DNA from: an uncultured Bacteroidales bacterium
GTDB taxonomy: Bacteria; Bacteroidota; Bacteroidia; Bacteroidales; UBA932
DNA: 6,169 nt
Assembly: GCA_946617545.1 (NCBI GenBank)
Contig: CAMOKK010000081.1
Span: forward strand, 1-6,169
Reading direction: 5' to 3'
The notes below the pieces were generated by a model, which saw only the letters and a list, made by a program, of their open reading frames with translations, was not told where the DNA came from and made no database searches. Each line of letters opens with the position of its first letter. The first letter of the stretch is position 1. A program made the translations under genes and the position numbers. Below, in pieces: positions 1 to 6,051 of this stretch.

Positions 1-98
1 GGCTCGGCGTTTACTTCGGGCTGGGGGTTCTTGTTGCAGCTGAAAAGCAAAGAGATGGCGGCCGTCAGGCACAGAATGGGTAAATGATTCTTTTTCAT
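1..98 (-). CDS. N-terminus of a small lipoprotein, partial (runs off the left edge)
   Basis: Only the first 32 codons are inside the window; the gene continues past base 1. The ATG (bases 98-96 read on the minus strand) opens a typical lipoprotein signal peptide: MKKN positive start, a hydrophobic stretch at about residues 6-19, and a lipobox LFSC with the lipidated cysteine at residue 21. The mature protein begins CNKNPQPEVNAE, polar and proline-containing like a linker. No acidic run directly follows the cysteine, so there is no obvious surface-export signal of the Bacteroidota type. It lies 25 bp downstream of the 650-residue lipoprotein on the same strand, so it is probably the third gene of the ssb operon. 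The gap (99-123) is AT-rich with no Shine-Dalgarno sequence, which is normal in this phylum. Function cannot be told from this fragment. Confidence 0.72.
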   Translation of the reverse strand, partial: MKKNHLPILCLTAAISLLFSCNKNPQPEVNAE

Positions 99-123
99 GA
101 TTTTAGAATTTTATTAAGTATAA

Positions 124-2076
124 TTACGGTTTTTCAGCATTCAAATTATAGCGTTGGATGAGCGCATTGATTTCCGGGTCCAGGTTGCCCCGGAAAATGT
201 AGGAGCGGTCTTCATGACAGGCATTCAGATAACATTGGACGGCATTCTGCGGGTCTTCTTTCCGGGCATAGAGGAGGGCCAGCATGTAGTTTACCTGCGG
301 GGTGCGTTCCATCTGTTCCAGGATGGCCATGGCCGATGCATTGTAGTCCAAGGAGACATAGGCGATGGCGGTATTGTAATCCCGGTAGTCTTTCAGGTAG
401 GAAAGCGCTTTTTCGTATTCCCGGTCCTTGAGGGCCTGCACGCCCCACAGGTAAACGCTGTCCACTTCCGTTGTGTGAACGGTGTCCTTGACCATCCCTT
501 TCCGGTGCAGATGGAAGTCGAAGCGGACGGTGCGCAGACGGGGATACAGGTTCTCCCGCAGATAGCGGTAGCTCCCCAGCTGCTGCAAGCCCCTTTCCCT
601 TTCGTCGGGACTGCCCAGGGCCGATAATTCCCGGTACCGCTGTTTGTCGGCCGCCTTCAGGAGGGTGTCCTTCTCTACCAGGGCATCCAGCATGCCCCAG
701 TTCTCCGCATCGTAGCGGGGGATAAAGCGGATGGGCGCTTTCTTTTCGGCCCTGTAACTGTCGTCCATGGACAGCATGACGCCGCGGCTTCTGAGAAGAG
801 AGTCTTCCCGCCGTTTCAGGAAGGCCTGGTAGTAGTCGGAAACCGCCTTCGAGCGTTGGATGGAAAGCTTTTCATTGCTGGAAAAAGTGCCCTCCGGCGA
901 GCAGGAGGCCGTAATCACGATGGAATCCAGGTCAAACTCCTTGTCTTCCACCAGGCTCAGCAGATTCTGCTTGATGCGGCTCATCTCGGAGGGGTTGTTT
1001 CCCAGGCTTTCCCGGATGGCGGCCTGCCCCTGTTCGAACTCGATATAACAGGCCGTATTGGCCTGGACGCTTCGGGAAATGACGCGGGTTTTGTAGCGGA
1101 CGCGCTCATCGGCCAGGTTGCTCAGGGAGCTGATGTAGAAGGTAAGGGGGTCTGTAGGGGGAATCCGGTAAATGACCTGCCCGTCCTGGAAAATCTCTCC
1201 GCCCAGCACCACGGACGCTTTCCGCAGCTTGGGCCGGACCCGGATGGTCTGAACATATTCGTAGGCAATGTCTCCGCCGATATGCTGGATTACCGTGTCT
1301 AACCTGAGCCCCTCCGAGACAATGGGGGATTTGACGTACTGCCGGAATACTTCGCCTTTGCGCTCAATCTTTCTTCGGTTTATGCGTACACGGAATTGAT
1401 TGGTATAGTGCTCCAGGGCCTGCTGCTCCGTAATGCCGAAGGCCGATGAAAAGGCCTCGTCCGACACTTCGCTGCTGTCGGTCCTGAAGCTGTAAATGGC
1501 GGGGATGTTCCTTCGGAGGAAATTCTCCAGCTGCCGGCGGTTGACAAAGCGCAGGGAATCGGCAGAGATGGAATCCAGAAAGCGCTGATATTGCTGATAA
1601 CCCTTTAACTGCGCTTTCCGGTAGGCACTTCCCGTAATGAGGACGGGCTCCAGGCGGATACTGTCTTCCAGGACAAACAAGTCGGGATAGAAACGCAGCT
1701 GCCAATCGCTGTCCTGCATTTTCCCGGGAACCAGAATCTGGAAGCGGAGGTCTACGGCGCCGCCCCTTTCCGCCACATTGCGGAAGCGGGCGGTGACGCG
1801 GGCCGCGTCCAGTGTTTCGTGGGCCACCATTTCGCCGTTCTCGTCTTTCACGGCCTTCATGATGATGACTTCACGCCCCTCCGGGTCCTGGATAACCAGG
1901 GTGTCCCGCTGGACGGCGATATCGGCCTCCAGGGTGGGGAGTTCTCTTTCCTGGGTAAGCGAAAGCTGCGCCGTCACCTGTCCCTCCCTCAACTGCCGGA
2001 TATGGGAGGTAGGGGCACAGGCACTTGCCAGAACCAGGAAAACGGATAGCAGGAAGCGTTTGGAAACTGTTTTCAT
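124..2076 (-). CDS. Large lipoprotein with OmpA-like domain and C-terminal TPR-like repeats
   Basis: A 650-residue predicted lipoprotein. Residues 1-20 form a signal peptide ending in lipobox LASAC with the lipidated cysteine at 20; the following APTSHI lacks an acidic export signal, so a periplasm-facing anchor is likely. Residues 40-300 are a mixed, beta-rich region I cannot assign to a named domain. Residues about 340-425 look like an OmpA C-terminal (peptidoglycan-binding) domain: a CYIEFEQG strand, ITASCSPEG at 388-396, then NEKLSIQRSKAV at 401-412. Aligned by eye with E. coli OmpA, R408 matches the conserved arginine that contacts diaminopimelate, but the conserved aspartate is replaced by S393; the SPEG form is familiar from Bacteroidota OmpA-like proteins. 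Residues about 455-530 carry a WGMLDALVEKD segment and a YRYLRENLYPRLR segment. Residues 541-640 are helical and TPR-like (WGVQALKDREYEKALSYL, then MLALLYARKEDPQNAVQCYL). Its start is 4 bp after the ssb stop, suggesting co-translation. Probable role is an envelope structural or scaffold protein; this is inference. Confidence 0.92.
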   Translation of the reverse strand: MKTVSKRFLLSVFLVLASACAPTSHIRQLREGQVTAQLSLTQERELPTLEADIAVQRDTLVIQDPEGREVIIMKAVKDENGEMVAHETLDAARVTARFRNVAERGGAVDLRFQILVPGKMQDSDWQLRFYPDLFVLEDSIRLEPVLITGSAYRKAQLKGYQQYQRFLDSISADSLRFVNRRQLENFLRRNIPAIYSFRTDSSEVSDEAFSSAFGITEQQALEHYTNQFRVRINRRKIERKGEVFRQYVKSPIVSEGLRLDTVIQHIGGDIAYEYVQTIRVRPKLRKASVVLGGEIFQDGQVIYRIPPTDPLTFYISSLSNLADERVRYKTRVISRSVQANTACYIEFEQGQAAIRESLGNNPSEMSRIKQNLLSLVEDKEFDLDSIVITASCSPEGTFSSNEKLSIQRSKAVSDYYQAFLKRREDSLLRSRGVMLSMDDSYRAEKKAPIRFIPRYDAENWGMLDALVEKDTLLKAADKQRYRELSALGSPDERERGLQQLGSYRYLRENLYPRLRTVRFDFHLHRKGMVKDTVHTTEVDSVYLWGVQALKDREYEKALSYLKDYRDYNTAIAYVSLDYNASAMAILEQMERTPQVNYMLALLYARKEDPQNAVQCYLNACHEDRSYIFRGNLDPEINALIQRYNLNAEKP

Positions 2077-2080
2077 GGGT

Positions 2081-2443
2081 TTAATAATCTCTTTGGGGTT
2101 GCATTTTCACATCTTCCCGGGGAAGGATTTCCACGCTATGGGCAATGATGTCCGTTGTGGTACGCTCCTCACCGTTCTGGGTGGTGTATTTGCGGGTGCG
2201 GTTGCGCCCCACTACCTTCACCCAGACACCTTTCTGGATTTTGTATAGCTCCTCCAAGGGGATGCGTCCGCCCCAGGCCGATACATTGAACCAGTTGGTC
2301 TCGATGATGGAGTTGCGGTCTTTGTCGATGGTGCTGTACTCCGTCACCACGGAAAAATTGCATACGCTGCTGTTGTTGGGAAAAGTGTTTACTTCAGCGC
2401 GGCCCACGATGCCGCAGAGTTCGGTCCGATTCAGAAATTCCAT
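2081..2443 (-). CDS. ssb: Single-stranded DNA-binding protein, short form without acidic tip
   Basis: A 120-residue protein made almost entirely of one SSB-type OB fold (residues about 1-107). It binds and protects single-stranded DNA in replication, repair and recombination. Family signs are the opening LNRTELCGIVGRAEV, the core ETNWFNVSAWGG at 48-59, then KIQKGVWVKVVGRNRTRKY at 68-86 and a terminal strand IIAHSVEIL at 99-107. After the fold only 13 residues remain, ending QPQRDY; the flexible tail and acidic DDDIPF-like tip that recruit partner proteins in canonical SSBs are missing. This could therefore be a second, specialised copy rather than the main replicative SSB, or a tip-less lineage form. 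ATG at 2443-2441 is preceded by AAGAGAA, a purine run only a base or so away. It is the first gene of the minus-strand unit, 4 bp upstream of the large lipoprotein. Confidence 0.95.
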   Translation of the reverse strand: MEFLNRTELCGIVGRAEVNTFPNNSSVCNFSVVTEYSTIDKDRNSIIETNWFNVSAWGGRIPLEELYKIQKGVWVKVVGRNRTRKYTTQNGEERTTTDIIAHSVEILPREDVKMQPQRDY

Positions 2444-2509
2444 TTCTCTTATTCTTTAGTGTTGAACATGTGCCCGTGGTCGGTGCGCGCCTGCCGCCGG
2501 GCTCGGAAG

Positions 2510-2517
2510 CAAAGTAA
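2510..2517 (-). promoter_or_regulatory. Weak candidate -7 element for ssb
   Basis: Read on the minus strand this is TTACTTTG, five of six matches to the Bacteroidota -7 consensus TAnnTTTG. It would place a transcript start about 60 bp before the ssb ATG. No TTG is seen at the expected -33 distance, so this is tentative. It is the closest match I found upstream of ssb. Confidence 0.25.
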
Positions 2518-2656
2518 ATGCAGTCCGGTGTGATTTGGGAGCGAGCAGGGGAGCGGAGGTGCAGAAATTGCTGATTTTTATGCTTTTTGTGTGTTTCTGC
2601 ATGCCGCCGACAAGAAAAAACGACGGCCGTAAAAATGATTCTTTCTATTCCTGTTT

Positions 2657-2687
2657 TTTGTTGTAGAAGCAAAACAGCAAATATTTG
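2657..2687 (+). promoter_or_regulatory. Candidate promoter for the zinc-ribbon gene
   Basis: TTTG at 2657-2660 matches the Bacteroidota -33 element, and after a 19-bp spacer AATATTTG at 2680-2687 matches five of six fixed positions of TAnnTTTG. This predicts a leader of about 60 nt before the ATG at 2754. A second, poorer candidate lies closer: TTG at 2708-2710, a 20-bp spacer, then CATTTTTG at 2731-2738, which would leave only about 10 nt of leader. Confidence 0.35.
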
Positions 2688-2753
2688 AGAAATGTTTTTT
2701 ACGATGCTTGGATTTTCCGGAAGACTTTTTCATTTTTGCCCAAAACCGTGCCC

Positions 2754-3146
2754 ATGACCAGCTCCATAAAATACTTCAAAATCCGCCTGCGTTGCATCCA
2801 ATGCGGTAATGAGATAGTTTCCGGCCGGCCAGACCGCAAGTTCTGCTGTGACAAGTGCAAGAACCTGTGGCACAACCGGAAGCGCTATCCGCTCCGGCAG
2901 GGCCTGGAGACGGCGGTGCTGCGCGTGCTGGACAAGAACCACGCTATCCTGGACCGCCTGTATAAGATGGGGGTCACCTCCGTCGACCTCATCACCCTGT
3001 CCAACCTGGAATTCGACCCCCATTTCGTCACCTGTTACCGCCGGGCCGGGCGCCGCCAGGTATTCGCCGTCTTCGACATGCAGTATGAGCTTACATCGGC
3101 CCGCCTGAAGAACCTGCAGTGCCTGTCGGAGAAAGAGGAGGAGTGA
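2754..3146 (+). CDS. Uncharacterised protein with N-terminal zinc-ribbon-like cysteine cluster
   Basis: A 130-residue protein. Residues 14-35 hold CxxC (C14, C17) followed by GNEIVSGRPDRKFCC and a second pair (C31 or C32 with C35), then KNLWHNR. This resembles a short treble-clef or zinc-ribbon knuckle of the C-x2-C...FC-x3-C kind found in small conserved hypothetical proteins of Bacteroidota. Residues about 50-75 (LETAVLRVLDKNHAILDRLY) look helical, and the rest is a small alpha/beta region with no motif I recognise, ending in an acidic SEKEEE tail. No signal peptide or membrane segment is visible, so it should be cytoplasmic. The frame is open upstream to a TTG at 2685, but the ATG is preferred because the 23 extra residues are encoded by AT-rich intergenic-looking DNA and overlap the promoter candidate; a GTG at 2748 is a minor alternative. 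Possible nucleic-acid binding is inference only. Confidence 0.85.
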   Translation: MTSSIKYFKIRLRCIQCGNEIVSGRPDRKFCCDKCKNLWHNRKRYPLRQGLETAVLRVLDKNHAILDRLYKMGVTSVDLITLSNLEFDPHFVTCYRRAGRRQVFAVFDMQYELTSARLKNLQCLSEKEEE

Positions 3147-3150
3147 AAGT

Positions 3151-3179
3151 GGATAATCTGCAATTTTTACGTATATTTG
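3151..3179 (+). promoter_or_regulatory. Bacteroidota-type promoter driving nupG
   Basis: TATATTTG at 3172-3179 is a perfect match to the TAnnTTTG -7 consensus of the Bacteroidota housekeeping sigma factor. The -33 region is weak: AGTG ends at 3151, 20 bp upstream, instead of TTTG. It lies just after the stop of the zinc-ribbon gene (3146) and about 33 bp before the nupG ATG at 3212, giving a short untranslated leader. Its position also argues against the upstream GTG start for nupG, because that start (3119) lies before the promoter. Confidence 0.65.
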
Positions 3180-3211
3180 TAGAATTGGAAACAAACAAGA
3201 CAAAATACGTT

Positions 3212-4492
3212 ATGCAGATTAAGATTAAACCCGTTACCCTGAAGCTCATCGTGATGAACTTCCTGGAGTTCGCCGTCTGGGGCGCTTACCTTACCTCTTT
3301 GGGAAGATACCTCGGAAATATCGGCCTGGGAAGCCAGATCAAGTGGTTCTTTGCCATGCAGGGCATCGTGTCCATCTTCATGCCCACCCTCATGGGCATT
3401 GTGGCCGATAAGAAAATGGAGGCTCAGAAGGTGCTCTCCCTCTGTCACGGCCTGGCAGGCCTGTTCATGGCCGGAGCTGGCTTCTATTGCATGAGCGCCG
3501 GTGACGCGGTCCAGTTCGCGCCCCTGTTCGTCCTCTACAGCCTTAGCGTAGCCTTCTTCATGCCCACCATCGCCTTGGTCAACTCTGTGGCCTATAATGC
3601 CCTCGGGAAAGAAGGCATGGACCCGGTGAAGGACTTCCCGCCCATCCGCGTATTTGGTACCGTGGGCTTCATCTGCAGCATGCTCCTCACCAACTTCCTG
3701 CACATCGGCGGAGTGGCCATGCAGGACAGCTACACCCAGCTCATCTCTTCCGGCATCCTGTCCCTGGTCCTCTGCGGCTATGCCCTCACCATGCCTTCCT
3801 GCCCGGTGAATGCTGCCAAGAAGAATGAGTCCCTGGCCGATGCCTTCGGCCTCAAGGCCTTTACCCTGTTCAAGGATGGCCAGTTTGCCATTTTCTTCAT
3901 CTTCTCCATGCTCCTGGGTGCATCCCTGCAGATTACCAACGGCTACGCCAACACCTTCCTGGGCTCCTTCGCCGCAGATCCGTCCCTGGCCGATACCTTC
4001 GCCGTCAAGAATTCCAACGCCCTCATCTCCATCTCCCAGGCTTCGGAAACCCTCTGCATCCTGCTCATCCCCTTCTTCATGAAGCGCTTCGGCATCAAGA
4101 AGGTGATGCTCATCTCCATGTTTGCCTGGGTGCTGCGCTTTGCCTTCTTCGGTGCCGGTAACCCCGCCATGCCCGGTGTGTTGCTGTTCATCCTCAGCTG
4201 CATCGTGTACGGTATGGCCTTTGACTTCTTCAACATTTCCGGCTCCCTCTATGTGGAGCAGAACGCGGAAAAGAGCATCCGTTCCAGCGCCCAGGGCCTC
4301 TTCATGATGATGACCAACGGCTTCGGCGCCACTATCGGCACCCTGGCCGCCGGCGCCGTGGTAGATGCCTGCGACGTGTTCAACACCCCCGCCAACTGGC
4401 CCATGGCCTGGTACATCTTCGCCGGCTACGCCCTGGTGGTGGCCATCCTCTTCTGGATTCTATTCAAAGACCCCCAGAAGAAGCAGGCGTAA
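3212..4492 (+). CDS. nupG: Nucleoside:H+ symporter, NupG type (major facilitator superfamily)
   Basis: A 426-residue inner-membrane transporter importing nucleosides with protons, close in length to E. coli NupG (about 418) and colinear with it as far as I recall that sequence. Matching blocks include MNFLEFAVWGAYLTSLG at 15-31, DFPPIRVFGTVGF at 141-153, FFIFSMLLGASLQITN at 228-243, SISQASET at 273-280, YGMAFDFFNISGS at 333-345 and SAQGLFMMMTNGFG at 359-372. Residues that correspond to substrate-site or conserved positions in NupG are kept: R146, Q240, N243, Q276, E279, Y333, F337 and D338. About twelve membrane segments are visible, with the central loop near 195-222. The ATG at 3212 is chosen because the family N-terminus starts here and a promoter lies directly upstream; the frame is open back to a GTG at 3119 inside the previous gene. 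There is no Shine-Dalgarno sequence. obg follows after 3 bp. Substrate range (pyrimidine or purine) cannot be read from the sequence. Confidence 0.95.
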   Translation: MQIKIKPVTLKLIVMNFLEFAVWGAYLTSLGRYLGNIGLGSQIKWFFAMQGIVSIFMPTLMGIVADKKMEAQKVLSLCHGLAGLFMAGAGFYCMSAGDAVQFAPLFVLYSLSVAFFMPTIALVNSVAYNALGKEGMDPVKDFPPIRVFGTVGFICSMLLTNFLHIGGVAMQDSYTQLISSGILSLVLCGYALTMPSCPVNAAKKNESLADAFGLKAFTLFKDGQFAIFFIFSMLLGASLQITNGYANTFLGSFAADPSLADTFAVKNSNALISISQASETLCILLIPFFMKRFGIKKVMLISMFAWVLRFAFFGAGNPAMPGVLLFILSCIVYGMAFDFFNISGSLYVEQNAEKSIRSSAQGLFMMMTNGFGATIGTLAAGAVVDACDVFNTPANWPMAWYIFAGYALVVAILFWILFKDPQKKQA

Positions 4493-4495
4493 GTT

Positions 4496-5488
4496 ATGGC
4501 CGAATCGAATTTCATAGACTACGTACGCATCTTCTGCGCCAGCGGCAAGGGCGGTGCGGGCAGTGCGCATCTGCACCGGGCCAAGTACGTGCCCAAGGGA
4601 GGACCCGACGGGGGAGACGGCGGCCGCGGCGGCCACATTATCCTGCGGGTGAATCCCCAGCTGTGGACGCTTATCCACCTGCGTTACCGCAAGGTGGTGA
4701 AGGCCGATAACGGCGGCAACGGTGCCGAGGCCCTCAAAAAGGGAAAGAACGGCGAAGATATCATTCTGGAAGTGCCTCAGGGCGTGGTTGTGAAGGACGC
4801 CGAGACGGAAGAGGTGATTACCGAGCTGGTAGAAAAGGACCAGGAGTACATCCTCTGCCGCGGCGGAAAAGGCGGCTGGGGCAACGACCATTTCAAGACG
4901 GCCACCAACCAGACGCCCCGCTATGCCCAGCCCGGAGAGGAGGGGCAGGAGGGATGGTTCATCCTGGAGTTGAAAGTCTTGGCCGACGTGGGCCTGGTGG
5001 GCTTCCCCAATGCCGGAAAGAGTACTCTGCTGGCCGCCATAACATCGGCCAAACCCAAGATTGCCAATTACGCCTTCACCACCCTGGAGCCCAATCTGGG
5101 CATCGTGCGGTATTATGACGACCGTTCCTTTGTGATGGCCGATATTCCCGGCATCATTGAAGGCGCCCACGAGGGGCGGGGGATAGGCATGCGCTTCCTT
5201 AGGCACATCGAGCGCAACTCCGTGCTTCTGTTCATGGTGGCGGCCGATGAGCCGGATGTGGCCAAGGGCTACCGCATACTCCTGAAGGAGCTGGAGGAAT
5301 ACAATCCAGAGCTGCTGGTGAAAGACCGCGTGCTGGCCGTGACCAAGACAGACCTCATTGACGAAAAGCAGAAAGCCAGGATTGAGAAGAAACTCCCGGC
5401 CGATATTCCGCATGTCTTCATTTCTTCCGTGGCCCAGACGGGCCTGAACGAACTCAAGGAACTGCTATGGAAAGCCTTGTCCAATTAG
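4496..5488 (+). CDS. obg: Obg family GTPase (50S ribosome assembly)
   Basis: A 330-residue Obg/CgtA GTPase, an essential protein of large-subunit maturation that also links growth to the stringent response. Residues 1-158 are the glycine-rich Obg fold (GKGGAG at 17-22, [12 protein letters not shown] at 35-46, RGGKGGWGN at 122-130). The G domain follows: G1/P-loop GFPNAGKS at 169-176, switch I with TT at 195-196, G3 DIPG at 216-219, G4 TKTD at 283-286 (the usual N is T, a variant seen in Obg proteins), and G5 around SSV at 310-312. The protein ends directly after the G domain; there is no C-terminal OCT domain and no acidic extension, so it is shorter than E. coli ObgE (390). The ATG lies 3 bp after the nupG stop, so translational coupling is likely, and the PAP2 gene starts inside its last codons. 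Confidence 0.98.
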   Translation: MAESNFIDYVRIFCASGKGGAGSAHLHRAKYVPKGGPDGGDGGRGGHIILRVNPQLWTLIHLRYRKVVKADNGGNGAEALKKGKNGEDIILEVPQGVVVKDAETEEVITELVEKDQEYILCRGGKGGWGNDHFKTATNQTPRYAQPGEEGQEGWFILELKVLADVGLVGFPNAGKSTLLAAITSAKPKIANYAFTTLEPNLGIVRYYDDRSFVMADIPGIIEGAHEGRGIGMRFLRHIERNSVLLFMVAADEPDVAKGYRILLKELEEYNPELLVKDRVLAVTKTDLIDEKQKARIEKKLPADIPHVFISSVAQTGLNELKELLWKALSN

Positions 5489-6051
5489 ACAGGACGGTTA
5501 CCCTTTGGCTGAACCAGGCCAATCCGCCTGTCTTGAACGGCTTCTGGCATTTCATGTCGGGCGTGCGCGAGTGGATTCCCCTCTATGTAGTTATCTTGGT
5601 CTTCCTCTTTGTGCGTTTGGGCTGGAAAAAGGCCATAGCCGTTACCCTGACGCTGGTTCTGGGGCTGGTGCTTACAGACCAGCTGGCCAATTTGGTTAAG
5701 GATGGCGTCATGCGCCTGAGGCCCTGCCGCGATATCTGGATGATTAATCATGGGGTGGTTTGCCCGGACGGCATGATAGGCGGCCTGTACGGCTTTTTCT
5801 CCGGCCATTCGGCCAATACCTTCGCCTTTGCCGCCGGTTCCTGGGCGGGCCTTCAACTGAACGACAGAAAGCACCGCTACGGCTGGTATGGCTTGCTCCT
5901 GATGACCTGGGCCACCCTGGTGGCTGTGAGCCGCGTCATGCTGGCGGCCCATTATGTGGGGGATATCCTGGTGGGTTGCGCGGCGGGGCTGGCCTTGGGC
6001 TTTGCGCTGGCCTATGCCATGCATTGGCTCATTGTCAAAGCACGTCTATAA
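5467..6051 (+). CDS. PAP2-family membrane phosphatase
   Basis: A 194-residue integral membrane protein of the type 2 phosphatidic acid phosphatase family, which removes phosphate from lipid phosphates or pyrophosphates. The three catalytic motifs are complete: K78-x6-R85-P86, S112-G113-H114 (preceded by F rather than the common P), and S155-R156-x5-H162-x3-D166. H114 and H162 with D166 form the expected catalytic set. About five hydrophobic segments are visible (roughly 37-51, 55-76, 115-130, 138-158, 167-190), and the active site should face the periplasm. Cysteines C87 and C99 sit in the loop between motifs 1 and 2 and could pair. Undecaprenyl pyrophosphate, phosphatidylglycerophosphate or lipid A are all possible substrates; the sequence does not decide. 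The start overlaps the end of obg by 22 bp in another frame, and the N-terminus from that ATG fits the family. Its last 17 bp overlap the end of murF on the other strand. Confidence 0.95.
   Translation: MESLVQLDRTVTLWLNQANPPVLNGFWHFMSGVREWIPLYVVILVFLFVRLGWKKAIAVTLTLVLGLVLTDQLANLVKDGVMRLRPCRDIWMINHGVVCPDGMIGGLYGFFSGHSANTFAFAAGSWAGLQLNDRKHRYGWYGLLLMTWATLVAVSRVMLAAHYVGDILVGCAAGLALGFALAYAMHWLIVKARL

Larger units (their letters stand above)
2444..2753. other. Divergent intergenic region, no gene seen
   Basis: These 310 bp separate ssb (minus) from the zinc-ribbon gene (plus). The part next to ssb (about 2471-2510) is GC-rich; the part from about 2565 to 2750 is rich in A/T runs. It contains candidate -7 elements for both directions and short perfect palindromes (GCATGC at 2600-2605, ACGGCCGT at 2623-2630, CAAATATTTG at 2678-2687). 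I see no tRNA, no riboswitch I recognise and no convincing terminator, and the open frames crossing it have no protein-like features. Confidence 0.7.

Noticed and set aside
856..1302. Plus-strand open frames inside the large lipoprotein gene (also 154-627 and 1778-2248)
   Set aside because: These are shadows of the minus-strand gene, which has a lipoprotein signal and an OmpA-like domain; the shadow translations show no domain or plausible N-terminus.
2574..2636. Loose inverted repeat (ATTTTTA / TAAAAAT) in the divergent spacer, considered as a terminator or small RNA
   Set aside because: The arms are only 7 A/T bases with a loop of about 49 bases, easily expected by chance in AT-rich DNA, and neither flanking gene ends there.
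2678..2687. Palindrome CAAATATTTG considered as an operator
   Set aside because: A single 10-bp A/T palindrome that overlaps a promoter candidate, with no second copy; not enough to call a regulator site.
2685..2753. N-terminal extension of the zinc-ribbon protein from a TTG start
   Set aside because: The 23 extra residues come from AT-rich intergenic-like DNA, overlap the promoter candidate and have no upstream ribosome site; the ATG at 2754 gives a compact protein.
3119..3211. Extension of nupG to a GTG start inside the previous gene
   Set aside because: The extra 31 residues are not part of the NupG family, and a perfect -7 element (3172-3179) lies downstream of that GTG.
3167..3703. A 178-codon minus-strand frame across the start of nupG
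   Set aside because: Antisense to the well-supported transporter, rich in E, H and G with no motifs; it also covers the promoter region.
4460..5413. A 317-codon open frame on the minus strand across obg
   Set aside because: It lies fully antisense to a clear Obg GTPase. Its translation has no recognisable domain and a composition (many H, Q, G, L) typical of an antisense frame of GC-rich coding DNA.
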